A DNA stretch of 64,000 nucleotides. Source: Euborellia annulipes (lineage: Eukaryota > Arthropoda > Insecta > Dermaptera > Anisolabididae). The notes beneath the pieces were generated by a model. The model was given only the letters and a program-made list of their open reading frames with translations. It was not told where the DNA came from and ran no database searches. Of the stretch, positions 23,336-36,200 are shown piece by piece. The stretch spans positions 1 through 64,000 of the forward strand of contig JAKCPI010006194.1 in the NCBI GenBank assembly GCA_023213315.1. The letters are read 5' to 3'. Numbering within the stretch: position 1 is the first letter of the stretch; the number at the start of each line of letters is the position of its first letter. The translations under genes were made by a program, and so were the position numbers.

Positions 23336-23410
23336 ATACAACGTTTCGATCCCTCATTTTCTGGCCTTCTTCAGATATAGGTAATCTCAGAGATTTGCAG
23401 TCTGAAATGC
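23336..23410 (-). repeat. Penelope-like terminus fragment (CTGAAGA variant)
   Basis: On the minus strand, CTGAAGA (23368-23374), then CGAAACGTT (about 23342). The T to A change in CTGATGA makes hammerhead cleavage unlikely; it is listed as a family relative. Confidence 0.45.
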
Positions 23411-23984
23411 AAAATCTCTAGAGATAAGACTCTTTTTGATTATATTTAAAGGACAGAATACGTAGCCGAAATCTTGTATCTGATACATAGTTTTCCCGAA
23501 ATAATCAAATTTTACTTATAAATTGAAAGTTAAAACTCAACTCACATATTTTTATATGAATGTCACACAAAAAACTAAACAAATGTGTAAAAAATACCAC
23601 TCGGGTCAAGAAGCATTGGAAGGACTCCAGACTAAGGTACAGAAAATTTTTTTAAGGGATATATATCGAAATAGAGTTACTATATAATAGAGTTTCAATC
23701 AATTCCCACCGCTACATGTAAGGTTTCGTAATGCTCTCTTTTTCACAAAAAACGGCTTTATTTTTAATCAATAAAAAAAATGATGAAAATATTAAGAAAT
23801 AGTGATTTAAAATCCGATACAGATGCATATGAGTGAAATATACTCTGGGCAGGGCAAAATACTCAAAAACTAATATTTGAAATACAAGATGTTGATGTGA
23901 GAAGTGGCTGACCAACGATTAGATTAATGGGACAGAGGATTCCCATTCAGCAAGAAGAGTATCTAATGAAAATCCCAATAAAAG
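23411..23984. other. No gene seen
   Basis: AT-rich spacer, no recognised feature. Confidence 0.4.
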
Positions 23985-24330
23985 AAAACCTTTTGGCTTT
24001 AATTAAATAAAGCCATCTTCAGTTCTTATGAGAATATTGGCAAACTCAATGAATACACCATTGAGATGCAGATAGAGTTATTATATAAAAACATACAAAA
24101 TTATGTATAAAAATATAAATATGTGTATAGATGTATTATGCTCATTAGTAAATATGACCAAAGGCCTAAAGATTTGACATTATATATAATTGATATTTTT
24201 ATATATAATTTTGTATGTTTTATATGGCAGCTATGTCTGCATTAATGGTGTTTTCCTTGAGTTTGCCAATATTCTCATAAGAACTGAAGATGGTCTTTTC
24301 TAATTAAAGACGAAACGTTTTCTTTTATAG
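23985..24330. repeat. Inverted repeat with CTGAAGA/GAAAC termini
   Basis: The left arm read in reverse and the right arm read forward both give AGAACTGAAGATGG, then a TTTAATTAAAG-type stem, then on the right GACGAAACGTTTTC (GAAAC at 24312-24316). Arms also share TTTGCCAATATTCTCAT. Same layout as the hammerhead-like loci, with the CTGAAGA variant core. Confidence 0.6.
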
Positions 24331-24344
24331 GGGCAAATCTGCAA

Positions 24345-24603
24345 AAAAATTTTGCTAAAAAAAATCAAATGATTTTCACGTAAGCTGGATTAAAATTGTA
24401 AAATTTTCCGGAGAGCGGAAAAAATTTAGCTTTGCTTAAAAAAGGTTAAATAATTTTCACTGAAAGGAAAAAGAAATTTTTCGCAGGGCGGAAAAAATTT
24501 TGTTTTGCTAGGGGAAAAAAAAGGAAGGATGCCCCTAGTGTGTAATGTTATTCCCAATGCACCTTTGGGGTGACGTGGACTTCAAAAGGTTGGGAAACAC
24601 TGC
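24345..24603. mobile_element. hAT-type MITE relative, left end missing
   Basis: The interior (TTTTGCTAAAAAAAATCAAATGATTTTCACG, then GTGTGTAATGTTATT) and right end GGTTGGGAAACACTG match the 10898-11156 element, but its CAGTGGTTC end is not seen. Confidence 0.65.
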
Positions 24604-26557
24604 TCTATTCCATTAAAATAGAAAATACGTATTTTTTTGATGTATTTAAAAAACAAAATACTTAGATTCAAAATACAATGACAGACATTTTTATAAGTAG
24701 CTAGTAAAGAATATTTAGTGCATACGACACTTGAGAAAAAAATAAATATTAGAAAAATTAGAAATATTGAACCGCGCAAAATACTCTGATTTAAACATTT
24801 GAATTACAAAATACCAAAAAAAAGTATTTGAAATACAACTACGGTATTTGAGATACAAATAGAAATGTATTTAAATTACAGTATTTTAAATAGTGTCCGG
24901 CTCTGAATATACTCAATTTCTGAGATCTTAGTTAATTTTAGTTATATTATTTTCCCTTATTATGATCTCGAGATATAAAATTTACCGCATTATAACCTGA
25001 TTTTTGATCTATAAAATTCATTTATAAAAATAAATTATTTATCCGACAGATACAATTTTTTTAATTGTTAGAGAAATATATAATCTACTTAAATGAATGA
25101 ATATTAAAATTTTATCCCTCTCATAATAAATAAAACTTTATCTTGAATTTGATTATATAGTTAGTTTGTTTCAATTATTTAAAATTTCAAAATGATAAAA
25201 AAACATGTTTGATGCAAATTAGATATTTCATCTAATTTTTGCACTATTCATATAAATAAAAAAAAATAATAATAATTATAGTTATAGAATGAAAGAAATT
25301 TGATTTTACTGCAAGATTAATTAATAATAGGTTGGCATTCAAATATTTTTCATTAAAATTTATTATATCTTTCTAGCCAGAAGCCATTAGAAATTCATTA
25401 TATTATTCCGAGGTGTCTGTTTTTTTTTATTAAATTAAAATGCAAAGAGAAAAAAGTAAAAATAATAAAAGTATCAAAAAAAACTTTGATAGTTAAAAAA
25501 GTTATTTAATTAATAAAAAATTCTTTTTGTTTCATTCGTTGTTAAAAACGAAGAAAAATATTTTTTTTTTTTTAGAATGGAATACGAAAGAAATGAATTT
25601 AAATTCTTTTGTAATCCAAATAATGAAAAAAAAAAATTTTTAAACAAATACCGTAGTACGCATACCTGCAAGACAGTGCGGACTTTTGGCATGTGAAGCA
25701 TTTCTATCTTTTTAAGGCTTCTAAGGCCATTTAGACCCCATCCCTAATTAATTAAAATTGATAAATATCAATCAGATATAATTTGAAATTAAAATAAATA
25801 ATAAATATAGCAATCAATGTTTATCATTATATAATAAGTCTAAAATTAGCTGAATAAAATGAAAACAATGAGTTAGTAATCTTTAAAGAATGATTTTTTT
25901 TAGTTTAATTGTTGAAAGTTATTTTTAGAATGAAAACTTGTTAAAAAAAAATCATTATGATTTGTTGAAATATTTTTTTTTTTTTTATGACAGAAGATTA
26001 ATCCATTCAATATTAATGAAAAAAATTTGACAATCATCCGTTTATATTTTTATTAAAAAAAGTTTGTTAAAAAGAGTAGTCAGTGAATATAGAATATTAT
26101 TTAACCTTAATTATAAAAAAATTAATTTTTGATTTATCGTTTGATTCAAAATATAAAATGAAAATAAAATTGTCATATCAAATAATGAAATGAAAGAAAT
26201 TTTTTATTTTTTTTTCTTAGAAATTCTATAATTCATTTTTTTTTTTTATTTAAAAAACTTCTATATTCTCTGTAATTTTTTGAATTGTGATTGTTGATAA
26301 AATACTTGAAAGATAAATGAATGGAATTGTTTTCTGATTCTTAAGAGAATAGATTGAAGTAAAAAGAAAGAAGGACGACGACGATATGAGAGAGAATCGA
26401 TCGGCAAAGTAGCAAGTTAAAATTGCCGATTCAAACACAAAGACACACATACATAGAGAATGAGAGAGGAATGAGAAAATAGCGTTGAAGGGTTTCCAGG
26501 GTGGGGCTTTAAAAAGATGGTGGTAATGATGAGGTTGTCGATGACAATGGCACTGAC
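24604..26557. other. Sequence downstream of the secreted-protein exon, no exon found
   Basis: Very AT-rich; probably intron of the minus-strand gene whose first coding exon ends at 26558. A SINE fragment lies at 25703-25745. I found no second exon. Confidence 0.35.
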
Positions 26558-26677
26558 CTCCTCGGCGAACTCGAAATCGCCCTCGAACTTGCGCTTGCGT
26601 TTCGCCTCGACGGTTGATGTGACTATAGCTAGGGCAAGCAAACCGAATAGTAGAATCTCGATGCCGACACGCCGCAT
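26558..26677 (-). CDS. First coding exon of an unidentified secreted protein
   Basis: Forty codons start at an ATG with A at -3 (26677) and encode MRR, a hydrophobic stretch (VGIEILLFGLLALAIVT), a likely signal-peptidase site after STVEA, a basic run KRKRK and the acidic segment FEGDFEFAEE. It ends in phase 0 before GTCAGT, a usable though not ideal splice donor; reading on gives low-complexity residues and a stop, so splicing is the better reading. GC content is much higher than the surroundings, as expected for coding DNA here. The product should enter the secretory pathway. Later exons were not found. The acidic segment faintly recalls the N-terminus of arthropod testican-like proteoglycans (Cow), but that is memory, not evidence from this sequence. 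Confidence 0.6.
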
Positions 26678-27025
26678 TGTATGAAGTAGTGAACACAGCT
26701 GCCGAATGGGACCACAACAACATTCACAGGTGGTGTGATCAATTCAGTTGATGGTTGCCTGACTGCCACTGACTGACCAGAGTTGTTTGTTGTGCAGCCT
26801 CTCGGCCTGTGCGTTGGCGTCGCCGCTTCGTTTCGTTTCACTCTCTCTCTCTGGGATGGTATGCCAAACGGCCGCTAGTGGCGCTCTAGTCGAAATCAAT
26901 GCCGCCCAAGGAAACGACGGAGGTCGAAGGGGTGCCGCTTGTTGGGTCACTCCGATCGATTCAAATTGACCGGCTTGCAACATTCTTCACAACACATCCT
27001 CTCTCTACCTTTTCTCTATTCCCAT

Positions 27026-27056
<31 letters not shown>

Positions 27057-27060
27057 TCCT
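26678..27060 (-). promoter_or_regulatory. Probable promoter / 5' UTR of the secreted-protein gene
   Basis: A GC-richer block directly upstream of the start codon, with a GA run (CTCTCTCTCTCT on the plus strand at about 26840-26852) and a (CAT)n microsatellite at 27034-27058. No clear TATA box. Assigned by position and composition only. Confidence 0.35.
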
Positions 27061-27398
27061 AAATTTTAATTAGATTAGACTTCGGCCTTAATTTTCCAGA
27101 TACGAATCAAAACTTAGGGGAGGGGGGATAAATCAATGTTAATAATATCACCCCTCTTGCAAATATCTAGGACATCAGGTAGCATATTCTTCACCTCAAT
27201 AATAATAAAAACAACCTTCGAAATTAATCTTTAGAGAGGGAAGATTAAAGAAAAGAAATATAGAAAGGACTAGGGACAGAAAGATATTTTAGATATAAAA
27301 AGGGTTATCGGGGCAAAAAAAAGAAGATAAATTTTTTGTTGAATTTTTTAAAAGATAATAAACTATAGAATCGTGGGTGAGTTAGAGTGGCTGTAGAT

Positions 27399-27535
27399 AT
27401 TGTAATGTTGGAGTTGGGAAGATGCAGCCAAGGATGATTTGAACCAATGGAAACACTAATTCCAAATATGAGACATTTCAGAGAAAATTTTATTTTGCTG
27501 AAGATGGCTGCATCCTCGCAATTCCAACATTAAAC
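27399..27535. repeat. Small inverted repeat with GCAGCCA/TGGCTGC, Penelope-like
   Basis: Left GTAATGTTGGAGTTG...GATGCAGCCA and right CTGAAGATGGCTGCATC...CAATTCCAACATTA mirror each other; the CTGAAGATGG phrase links it to the CTGAWGA family. Confidence 0.45.
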
Positions 27536-28620
27536 TATAGAATCTTTCAATAATTAATGAGCCTTAGTAATATAGTCACATGTTCTTTTCACTTGCCATG
27601 GTAAAAAGTGCACGCTATCTTGGTCAAAAGATACAAGTTTTGCTAGCGTGCATCTAGGGTGCAAAAAATGAAACGAACAGAATGCAGGGCAAAATTTGTA
27701 ATTTATACTGCAAATGCAAGCGAAACGAACAGACCTAATACATGTTAAATAACATGATTCCAGTCCTAATCAAGATATTTATTTGGTATTATGTCTGATT
27801 CAAATGCAAGCGAAAATTATTTAATTAATATAATAGACACTATAAGTGACAGCACCCTGTGGAATTAGAGCACTCACTTTATATTTGAATAATTAATAAA
27901 ATTAGTTATTATGAAAAGAGGGGGTAGTTAATTTAAATTCGTTCTACATTTTCACTATCCTTGAGTGGCTGATAATCAAAATACATTCCTAAAAACTCTA
28001 ATTGGAACAATGAGCTCTAGTTATGTTGAATAAGGAGAATAATTAACTTAATTTCAATCTGTTGAGTTTACAGGATATTTGACTTGTAGATTAACGAAAC
28101 AAGAGCATCCGAAATGTTGAAAATGTTAATATTTATTTAAGGCCTTTTGCGGGCATCTGAGGCCACTTAGAACATGTTCCATTTTTCTAAATTAATTTGT
28201 ATCACTTAGAAAAATTTTCATCGCTAGGAACGGTAAGCAAACTCCGGAATAACTGAACCTATATGGCATTAGATGCCGAAAAGACTTTAAACAAATAAAT
28301 TTAAAAAAAAAAAAACTCAAAAAAATCCCAAGCACATGAGGCGAGTGTTCTACCCAGGAGTAGAGTGTCGGAAGACATCGATACCGAGAAAATTACAAAA
28401 GATTTTTATTTTATGCCGACACCGGAAAAGCAAAATTCCTGACACCGACTTAAATTTGCAGTCCTGATTCTACCACTGTACGACTCGCCCAGGCTCGAAA
28501 ATGGATTTTAATAATAAATGAAAAACTATTATTATTGAAATTATAAATAATTTAGACGTAGAGGACAGTCTCTATCACGAACAAGTCGAAAATTTTTATT
28601 TCTACCACGAACTGATTTTG
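27536..28620. other. No gene seen; SINE remnants
   Basis: Degraded SINE-like wording (GGCATTAGATGCCGAAAAGACTTTAAA) at about 28264-28295. Nothing else recognised. Confidence 0.4.
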
Positions 28621-28624
28621 AGCC

Positions 28625-28845
28625 TCAGCGCACACCAGATTCAGGTAAAGCAGGTATCTCAGTTTCTGTAACCCACAAATTAGAACTGAGAGCAGGACAG
28701 TGTAGTTCTGTGCTACACTCCGAAATGAGTGATATATGTGTGATTTGAAATCTTAATTTTTTTTTTGTAGGTTACACACCTGCCTGTTTACAGTTTTTAC
28801 TTCGCTGCCCTGCTCTGGGTGATACAGCTCAATGTGCGCTTTAAC
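28625..28845. repeat. Imperfect inverted repeat with AGCGCACA ends
   Basis: CAGCGCACACCAG on the left is mirrored by TGTGCGCTTTAAC on the right, with CAGGTA/ACCTGCCTG and GTTACAGA/TAGGTTACA wording inside. A MITE is suspected; boundaries are uncertain. Confidence 0.35.
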
Positions 28846-29130
28846 TTATTCTATACCCAGCCAGATTTAGTATATTTATTTCCAATATAGATACAAAGCT
28901 ATCAAAAATAAATTAATACAAATTAAATATTTGTAACTTCGCTTGCAGATAACTAAAAAATTCGTTTAATTATTTAATTATTATTAAAATTTAGTAATAG
29001 TCGAGTCAACAATTAAAGTACAGTTTAAAAATTTCGTAGCAAGGCTGGATCTCACTGGAAAATTGGTTAGGATTAGAAAAAAATATGTTTTTTTTTAAAT
29101 TACTATCCTTCTGAATATTTCCAAAAAAAA

Positions 29131-29373
29131 AAGATGAGCTCGAAAATTTTTTTTAAGAATCGCTCAAAATTTTTAAAAATTTCCAAATTTGTCAAAAATC
29201 GATATTTTTTTTTCTTTTTTTAATTTTTTTTTCTCGTTATGGTAGAATTTTATAGACGAAAAAAAAATACGTTTCTCAAATTTTCAACTTAAAACTTTTT
29301 ATTTTATTAATTTTTGACGATTTTGGAATTTTTTTAAATTTTGAGCGACCGAATTTTTTTTGAGCTCATCTTT
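29131..29373. repeat. Inverted repeat (AGATGAGCTC arms)
   Basis: AGATGAGCTCGAAAATTTTTT...CGCTCAAAATTT on the left is mirrored by AAATTTTGAGCG...TTTTTTTTGAGCTCATCT on the right; arms are about 70 bases with a T-rich centre. Foldback or MITE type. Confidence 0.55.
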
Positions 29374-29499
29374 GGAGATGTCTCTCAAAACATGACAAAC
29401 TAACATATTTTCATACGAGACTCGAAAAAAAACAGTCGGTTTTTTTTTGCGCCTCTCTACTAACCATGGAAACTTTAAAAGTAAAAAAAAAAAATGGTA

Positions 29500-29681
29500 C
29501 AGTAGTCTTCCTAATCGGGCCTAAACGGGATTCTAAAAAATGCCGGATTACCCGAAATATTTAATATAATGAAAAATTTGCATAATTAACTCGATAATGA
29601 CACTTTGTTTTCTTAAATTACTTTTTTTTTGCTGGAATATTCCGAAGTGGCTTTTCACACGCCGGATTAGCAAAACTACTG
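29500..29681. mobile_element. pogo/Tigger-like MITE with TA duplication
   Basis: Ends CAGTAGTCTTCCTAATCGGG and CCGGATTAGCAAAACTACTG are imperfect inverted repeats flanked by TA (29498-29499 and 29682-29683). It lies about 300 bases past the proposed poly(A) site of the pyrophosphatase gene. Confidence 0.8.
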
Positions 29682-29989
29682 TAATAAATTTTAATTGGAT
29701 GAAATTACCAAAGGAATAGATTTTTCAGATTCCTTAAAAGAATTTTTTTTTTTTTTTTTTTAAAGCGAAGATAATTTTTTATTTTCTTTTTTTTCTGTTC
29801 ATTTGAGGATCAAAGGAGAATCGATTACACCCCTTTTAATACAAAAAAAAAAAGAGTTGACCTCAAATAAATGAATTGCCGAAAAAAAGGGTCGAACACA
29901 ATCGAAATCAGATTTAACCCAATTAACCTATTCCATGAGCAAACAATGGAAGGATAATAATATAAAAGGAAAACAATAATCATTGATTA

Positions 29990-30242
29990 TCTTCAATTTA
30001 CAACAAATTGTTTTATTTCGTATTATCAATATAAAAGACAAAAAAAAATAAAAATAAAAATTTGAGCATTATCAAACAATTACAGTGTGATTGTTAAATA
30101 TAAAACAAAAAAAAATCAGACAAGAAAAAGTGTTTATAAAAATAAAAAATAAATTAGAATTTTGAAGCAAAAAAAAAAATTCCGTGATGAGGTGATGGTT
30201 TGCATTTTTTTTTACTTTTTAAATTTATTTTTTATTTTTTAA
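29990..30242 (-). terminator. Probable 3' UTR and poly(A) signal of pyrophosphatase
   Basis: After the stop at 30243-30245 the minus strand has AATAAA-like words close to the stop and a clearer AATAAA at 30012-30017 followed by CAATTTGTTGT. The latter would give a 3' UTR of about 240 bases. Confidence 0.45.
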
Positions 30243-30274
30243 TTATTTGAGATGAACGTAGTGCCATTTGTCAA
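30243..30274 (-). CDS. Pyrophosphatase exon 8, final ten codons
   Basis: After TTTCAG the minus strand reads, in phase 1, [10 protein letters not shown] and TAA. The frame matches the phase-1 donor at 49391, and the wording matches the expected arthropod C-terminus (a V-D-x-W-H-aromatic-x-H-L-K ending). It lies 19,117 bases from exon 7. Short length lowers certainty, but motif, phase, acceptor and the downstream AATAAA agree. Confidence 0.82.
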
Positions 30275-33200
30275 CTGAAAAGAGAAAATAAGCAGAGATT
30301 AGATTATTTTAAAATAAATAAATAAATAACTACTATTACTAGTTAAGAGAAAGATGGGGGGATGTTTGTTTAACTCTTAAACTTAAGATTGTTGTAAATT
30401 AAAATTAAATATACAAACTAAACACTAGATTATTATGACAAGTGTAAATAAATCCTTTGAAACAAATAAACTATGTTTAATATGTATATTTAATTTAAAA
30501 ATTATTACTGGATAATGCAGTAATGCAAATCAGTTTTTCGACATATAATCAGCTATCTGAGGTATAAGGAAACTTGTGAAGTTAGCAATTTAATAAAGTT
30601 ATCATTTATAAAAATTATGCAAAATTAAAATTATAATTAATTAAAATAAGTATTAAAAATTAAAATAACTAATTAAAGCTAATTGGTTTTAACAAAAATG
30701 TAAAAATTTCCAAAAAAATAAATAAACAAACCAGGATGCTAAAGAACTTTGCAGCCAAGGAGAATAAAAAAAATTTATTTAATATTTTCGCCGACACTTC
30801 GGTCGCCAATCACGATCTTCATCAGAACAAATATTGTCAATAATTCACGATCTTGGGTATTTTAATGTCTATTGCATGATATACAATTTATTTTTCAATG
30901 AATCACATACCCCGAGAAGCAAGTAAATGATAATTTTTGTAAAATAGCATTAAAATACCTAAGATCATGGATTATTGACAAAAATTGCCCTGATGAAGGT
31001 CGTGATTGGCGACCGAAACGGCCGCGAATAACAATTAAATAAAATATTTTTTTATTTAATTTCCATAGCTGCAAAGTTTCTTCGCATCCTGATTAAATCT
31101 CTACAGCCATAAAACAATAAACAAACAAAGCTTGTGTTCCTAATTTCACGCCTTATACCGAAAAGTGGGTCTAAACTAGTTAACTACGATCTAGGCTCTT
31201 ATTTAATCTTATGATTAGATAAGGTGAAAAGACTCGAAAGTCATAGTCATCTAGCTTAGTTAATTAGAAATGAAGCAACCAGCCATACGTATACCAGCAG
31301 TTTCACTTTATATACAGGTTGTTTCAAAAATAATTCAACGCTAGGGATAAAATCCTATATGTTTAATGAAGGATGCATGTAACTACTATTTGATCTTGTT
31401 TTATATTCAAATATTTTTTTTTTACCAAATATTAGTAAACATTTTTTTGTATTGTTTTCAGTTGAGATTATCTTAAAGGGAAAGGCTGACGTTATGACAT
31501 ATGGTGAAAAGGGTACAGGCGGCAAAAAAAAAAAAGGTTGAGAAGCACTTCTTTAAAGGGTGGATTATGTGAAGATCCCTATTATATTTATAAAAGAAAA
31601 AATAAAGACTTGTCAACATAGTTAACAAAAAAATAATTGTATATTTTAATTACTTGTCCTCTTTATTTATTTATGTCATATTAATAAATACTAGTAACAG
31701 AAAGAGAGTGGAAATTAAATATTCAATAGTAATGATTTTTCAAATGAATCAAACACTATAAGAATCCAGGGCAAGTCTAATCTTTTCATGAGATATTTGC
31801 ATTTAAATTGTGTCAGAGATTCGAATAAAATTAATATTAATTGAGGATTATTCCCAAAAGGAGATGGCAGATAAAGAGAGAGATTTCGTTTTATCAAAAT
31901 GAAAATTCCCCTTATTATTAATATATATATTTTTTTAAGCGAAGTAAAAGTTTCAAGTTCGCCTATCTCTGGATCTGAGTCCAATTGTTAAATTTTAAAC
32001 TTTTGTCCCTAGAGAAATGATTTTTTTTTTATGGCGAAAATCATATAATTCAAATGGACGGCCGGTCATTCAATTCATTGAAAAGATTGATTTTTTGATA
32101 TTTTCACAAATAACCGAATTTGTCATGATTCAATAATGCTATAATAAATTTTTGGAATGGCTATTAATATTAAATTGATTCTTGAAGCGCCTACAAATAG
32201 TCTAAAGAAACGCATATAATACCAATCGGTTGCCTAACATCCAGGCAAATATCTAAATGATTAAAAAAAAATATATACTTATTAATCTGGTAACCATTCT
32301 AATTGTCATCAAAGATCTAATTTTTACAAATAAATAATTAATAACGTTCGGCCTCGCCAAGAAATAAAACTCACAGCTTTGTTAGATATATATCTTTATG
32401 ATTTAGTTAAACCCGAAAAAAATCGAGATGTTTTGAATACTAATATCTGATTCAAATATATAAATCATGAAAATATTTAATAATAAAAAAAGCTGATTTT
32501 GCAAGGTCATGAAAGATACTCTTGAAAAATCTGGTGTGACTGGTCGCACAGCACACAGCTTTCTCTTACCTTTGGAAAAAGAAAGTTGTGTTCTGTGCTT
32601 CTCAGTTTTTTGGTGTCGAGATATATTTAGTATCCGACAGAACGGTACATTTGAATTCAAGATGAAAATTTTATAAACATGGGAAAATATTTATTTTGTT
32701 ACCATGGAAACCATTTCTTCTATCTTTCCTATGAAGTACAAAAGTAAAGTGGGCTTCAAAAGATTTCAAGGGCAAAATGAGAATATACATTTTAAAGAAA
32801 ATCTAAAAATTGATTTATGAATTTAAAAAAAAATGGTTGGAGCGAATTTTGAGAAAATCGAAAAAACTGAAAAAGTACATCAGTAAAGTACTAGTACTTT
32901 TTAACCAATTTTGTTCAAAATCTTCTTGTCAGGTGCCAGAGGGGTGGCTAACTTAAATATAATTTTTCAATATTCTAGCTCTTTTCGTTCTTGAGATATT
33001 TTATTCACAGACAGACCATGTAGCAAAAACCACTTTTTCGGATTAAGGGGACCTCAAAACGTGAAGATCCATCAAAATCTCCACATCGAATTTTTGACAT
33101 AAATCAAATACTTTCTCTATATATATATATTACATATATACATAGGTAATAGAAAGTAAAAAGTTATGTAATATTTATTTACGATATTATAATCATGGAA

Positions 33201-36200
33201 AATAAATATTTTTGAGATCCGAAAACATCCCTTGGCTTGTAAGAAACTCAAAATTGACAATGTCAATACTAGGGCTGTGCAAAATAATCGATTAATAAAA
33301 AAAAATCTGGTGTGACTGGTCGCACAGCACACCTCTCTACCTTCGGTAATCGAAAGTTGTGTACTGTGCTTGTCACACCAGATTTTTTGTGTCGACATGT
33401 ATTTAGTTTCCGGCAGTAGGGTACAATTGAATTCAAGATGTAAAATTTATAAGTATGGCAAAATGTTTATATTTTGATACCATGGCAACCATTTCTCCTA
33501 TCTTTTCTATGGAGTACAAGAGTAAAGTGGTCTTCAGAAGATTTCAATCACAAAATGAGAATATACATTTTATAGCGAATCTAAAAAATAATTGATTTTT
33601 GAATTTAAAAAAAAATCGTTGGAGCGAATTTTGAGAAAATTGAAAAAAACTGAAAAAGTGCATCAGTAAAGTATTAGTACTCTTTGGCCGATTTTGTTCA
33701 AAAGCTTCGTGTCACGTCCCATGGGGGTGCCTAAGTTAAATATAAAATTTCAACTTGCTAGCTCTTTTCGTTCTTGAGATATTTTGTTCACAGACAGACA
33801 GACACACAGACAGACATACCATGTCGCGAAAACCACTTTTTTGGATTCAGGGGACCTCAAAACGTGAAGATCTATCAAAATCTCGACATCGAATTTTTGA
33901 CATGAATCCAATACTTTCTCTGCCCTCGGGGCATGGCGTAGAGGTTAGCGTGCTAACCTCATATACCAAACGTCGCGGGTTCGGACCCCAGGCAGTCCGA
34001 TGATTTTATTTAAGCCAATTGGATACCAAATGGCTTAAATAAGAATGCCTGGACCCCATATATGTATATTTATTATAACGGATATCGTAAAAAGTCTTAT
34101 ATGGCCTGAGTTGCCGAAAAGACTGTATGAATGTGTGTGAGTGTGAGTGTGAATGAGAAAAAAGTGTGAATGTTTTTTTTATAAAAAAAAAATACTTTCT
34201 CTCTATATATATATTACATATATACATAGGTAAGAGAAAGTAAAAATATAACCGATTAATCGAAATAAAAGAAGCGCACGAAATGGTTTTAATCAATTAT
34301 GGGAAAATAATCAATTATTTATCATAATCAATTAATCGTAAAAATCGATTATTTTTCATAATCGGTCAATACCACTAACCTCTAGGCCCCGAGGATTATT
34401 TAACGTTACAACAAAATATTTCTTTCCGGATGATTGTGTAAATTTCTAAAGCATGACTTCTCGACAATGGATTAATGAATCTAATAGAAATTTTAAATAA
34501 TAATTTTAATGAAATAAGATAACACATATTTTTTAAAGGTTTTTTAGTTATTAAATTCAATCAAGTGCTAAGTGCTTTAAAAAGAACACCTAATTAGTTT
34601 TTTTTACGTTATATAATATAACTGAATATTATTAACAATAGGCTTACAATTATAATAATATAAAATATTCTTTTTTATTTTTTCATTTAGATTTTAAATA
34701 CAAAATTTTCTTTTTGTTTTTGGTTTATTTTGGTACAATTCTGTTACGATTACAAAGGTTATTACAAGCTTATTTGAATTTAAATAATAATCTCTACTCA
34801 ATAGTACCTGAAGAAGGTCTCAGAATAAGTGGCCGAAACGTTGTAATTTTTACAAATAAACTACAGTCAAACCGAAAACAAAATTATTTTATTAATAATA
34901 TAAATGTGTCAGAATTTGAAGGATTTTTGTCAAATTATTGAAACTCTCACGTTTGAATGACCTCCTTTATCAATCAAACATAAAACATTTTAGTAATTCA
35001 GCTTAATAATAACATTTTAAGGTATTAAGCGGCTGAATAGATCAATAATAAATGTATATTTGAAATTTATTTCATAATAAGGGGGTTCGGGAGCGACGTC
35101 TTAACGTACTTTAAAAAAAAACGACTAGTATAAGGAATTTTTCAATGCGGTTTTTTTTTAAATGAATTAAATTCATAAGAGATTATTGGGACATCGAGCT
35201 ATAATTTTTTTAATGATTTCTTAAAAAATTATCGTAATTAATTTTTTGTTATCAAGCAAATACAAAAGAACAATCAGACCCAATATTCTTAATTTTTTTT
35301 TAAATTTAAAAATGAATTTATTGTTATTATTAATCACATATTCATTAAGAAATTTTTAAAATAAGCTTAGATGATTTATTTAAAAACCAACTGTCAAAAT
35401 AGTTCAGCATTCTTGCAATAGATGGCAGGCTAGTCTAACAGACGATATAGTATTAGCCTAAATCTGGCCTATATTTATATATTTTTATGTTTTTATAAAA
35501 GATACAGGTACATAATATATAATAACATTTATAAAGTATTTATTGTTAAAAGATCAATGAAAATCAACCAAATGCATTAAATATTATTAGCTACCATTCT
35601 GACATCTCTTGGCAAATTTTTGAATTACTTGATTTTTGGGCATACTTTTTATGACACACTACGCCATCTTATCGGGAAAAACATGCGTAACCACTTCGCT
35701 CCCGAGCTCCCTTAATACTTGACAAAAATTCCCCCCTGACGCTTCTTTACTCAAATTCTATGCTTTTAGAAATCAAAAAGCGGACGCAGTTATTTTAATA
35801 CTTTCCACGATATGATCATATTTACGAAAGGTTAATTGATTATTTGGATTAAAAACAAATTAATCATTCAAATAAGAAATCAATTTATTATTTTCGATAT
35901 TATGATGAACCAAAATAGACATTAAAAACATCTTTTTTAATAGAGTCGGCACAAAGAACCAGCTTCATTTATTAGAGAGAATTAATTAAAAAAAATAAGA
36001 GCGGCAATGCAATTTTACATAAAAGAAAGAAGGTGTCAAATAATAAAACAGCCGGGGGCTGCTGATTTCAGCCCTCGTTGGAGCGAATTACGAATCGGAT
36101 TTCATTTGCATCCCAAGCCTTTGTGCGATATTTCATTACACTTTTGTTTGTGTGTGTCTGGTATAGATAATTTTTTTTTTATGTTTTATAAAACAAATTT

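Larger units (their letters stand above)
33270..34364. mobile_element. hAT element carrying a nested family A and SINE
   Basis: The left end TAGGGCTGTGCAAAATAATC is the classic hAT start of this type; the right end is eroded (AATCGATTATTTTTCATAATCG). An exact 8-bp duplication gtcaatac flanks it (33262-33269 and 34365-34372). Its own sequence is only the AATCGATTA-rich margins; the interior is the family A copy. Confidence 0.85.

Noticed and set aside
26250..26723. A 157-residue minus-strand ORF, the longest outside the zinc-finger gene
   Set aside because: It overlaps the signal-peptide exon in another frame, begins inside the 5' region and ends in low-complexity sequence; the 40-codon exon with a signal peptide is the better reading.
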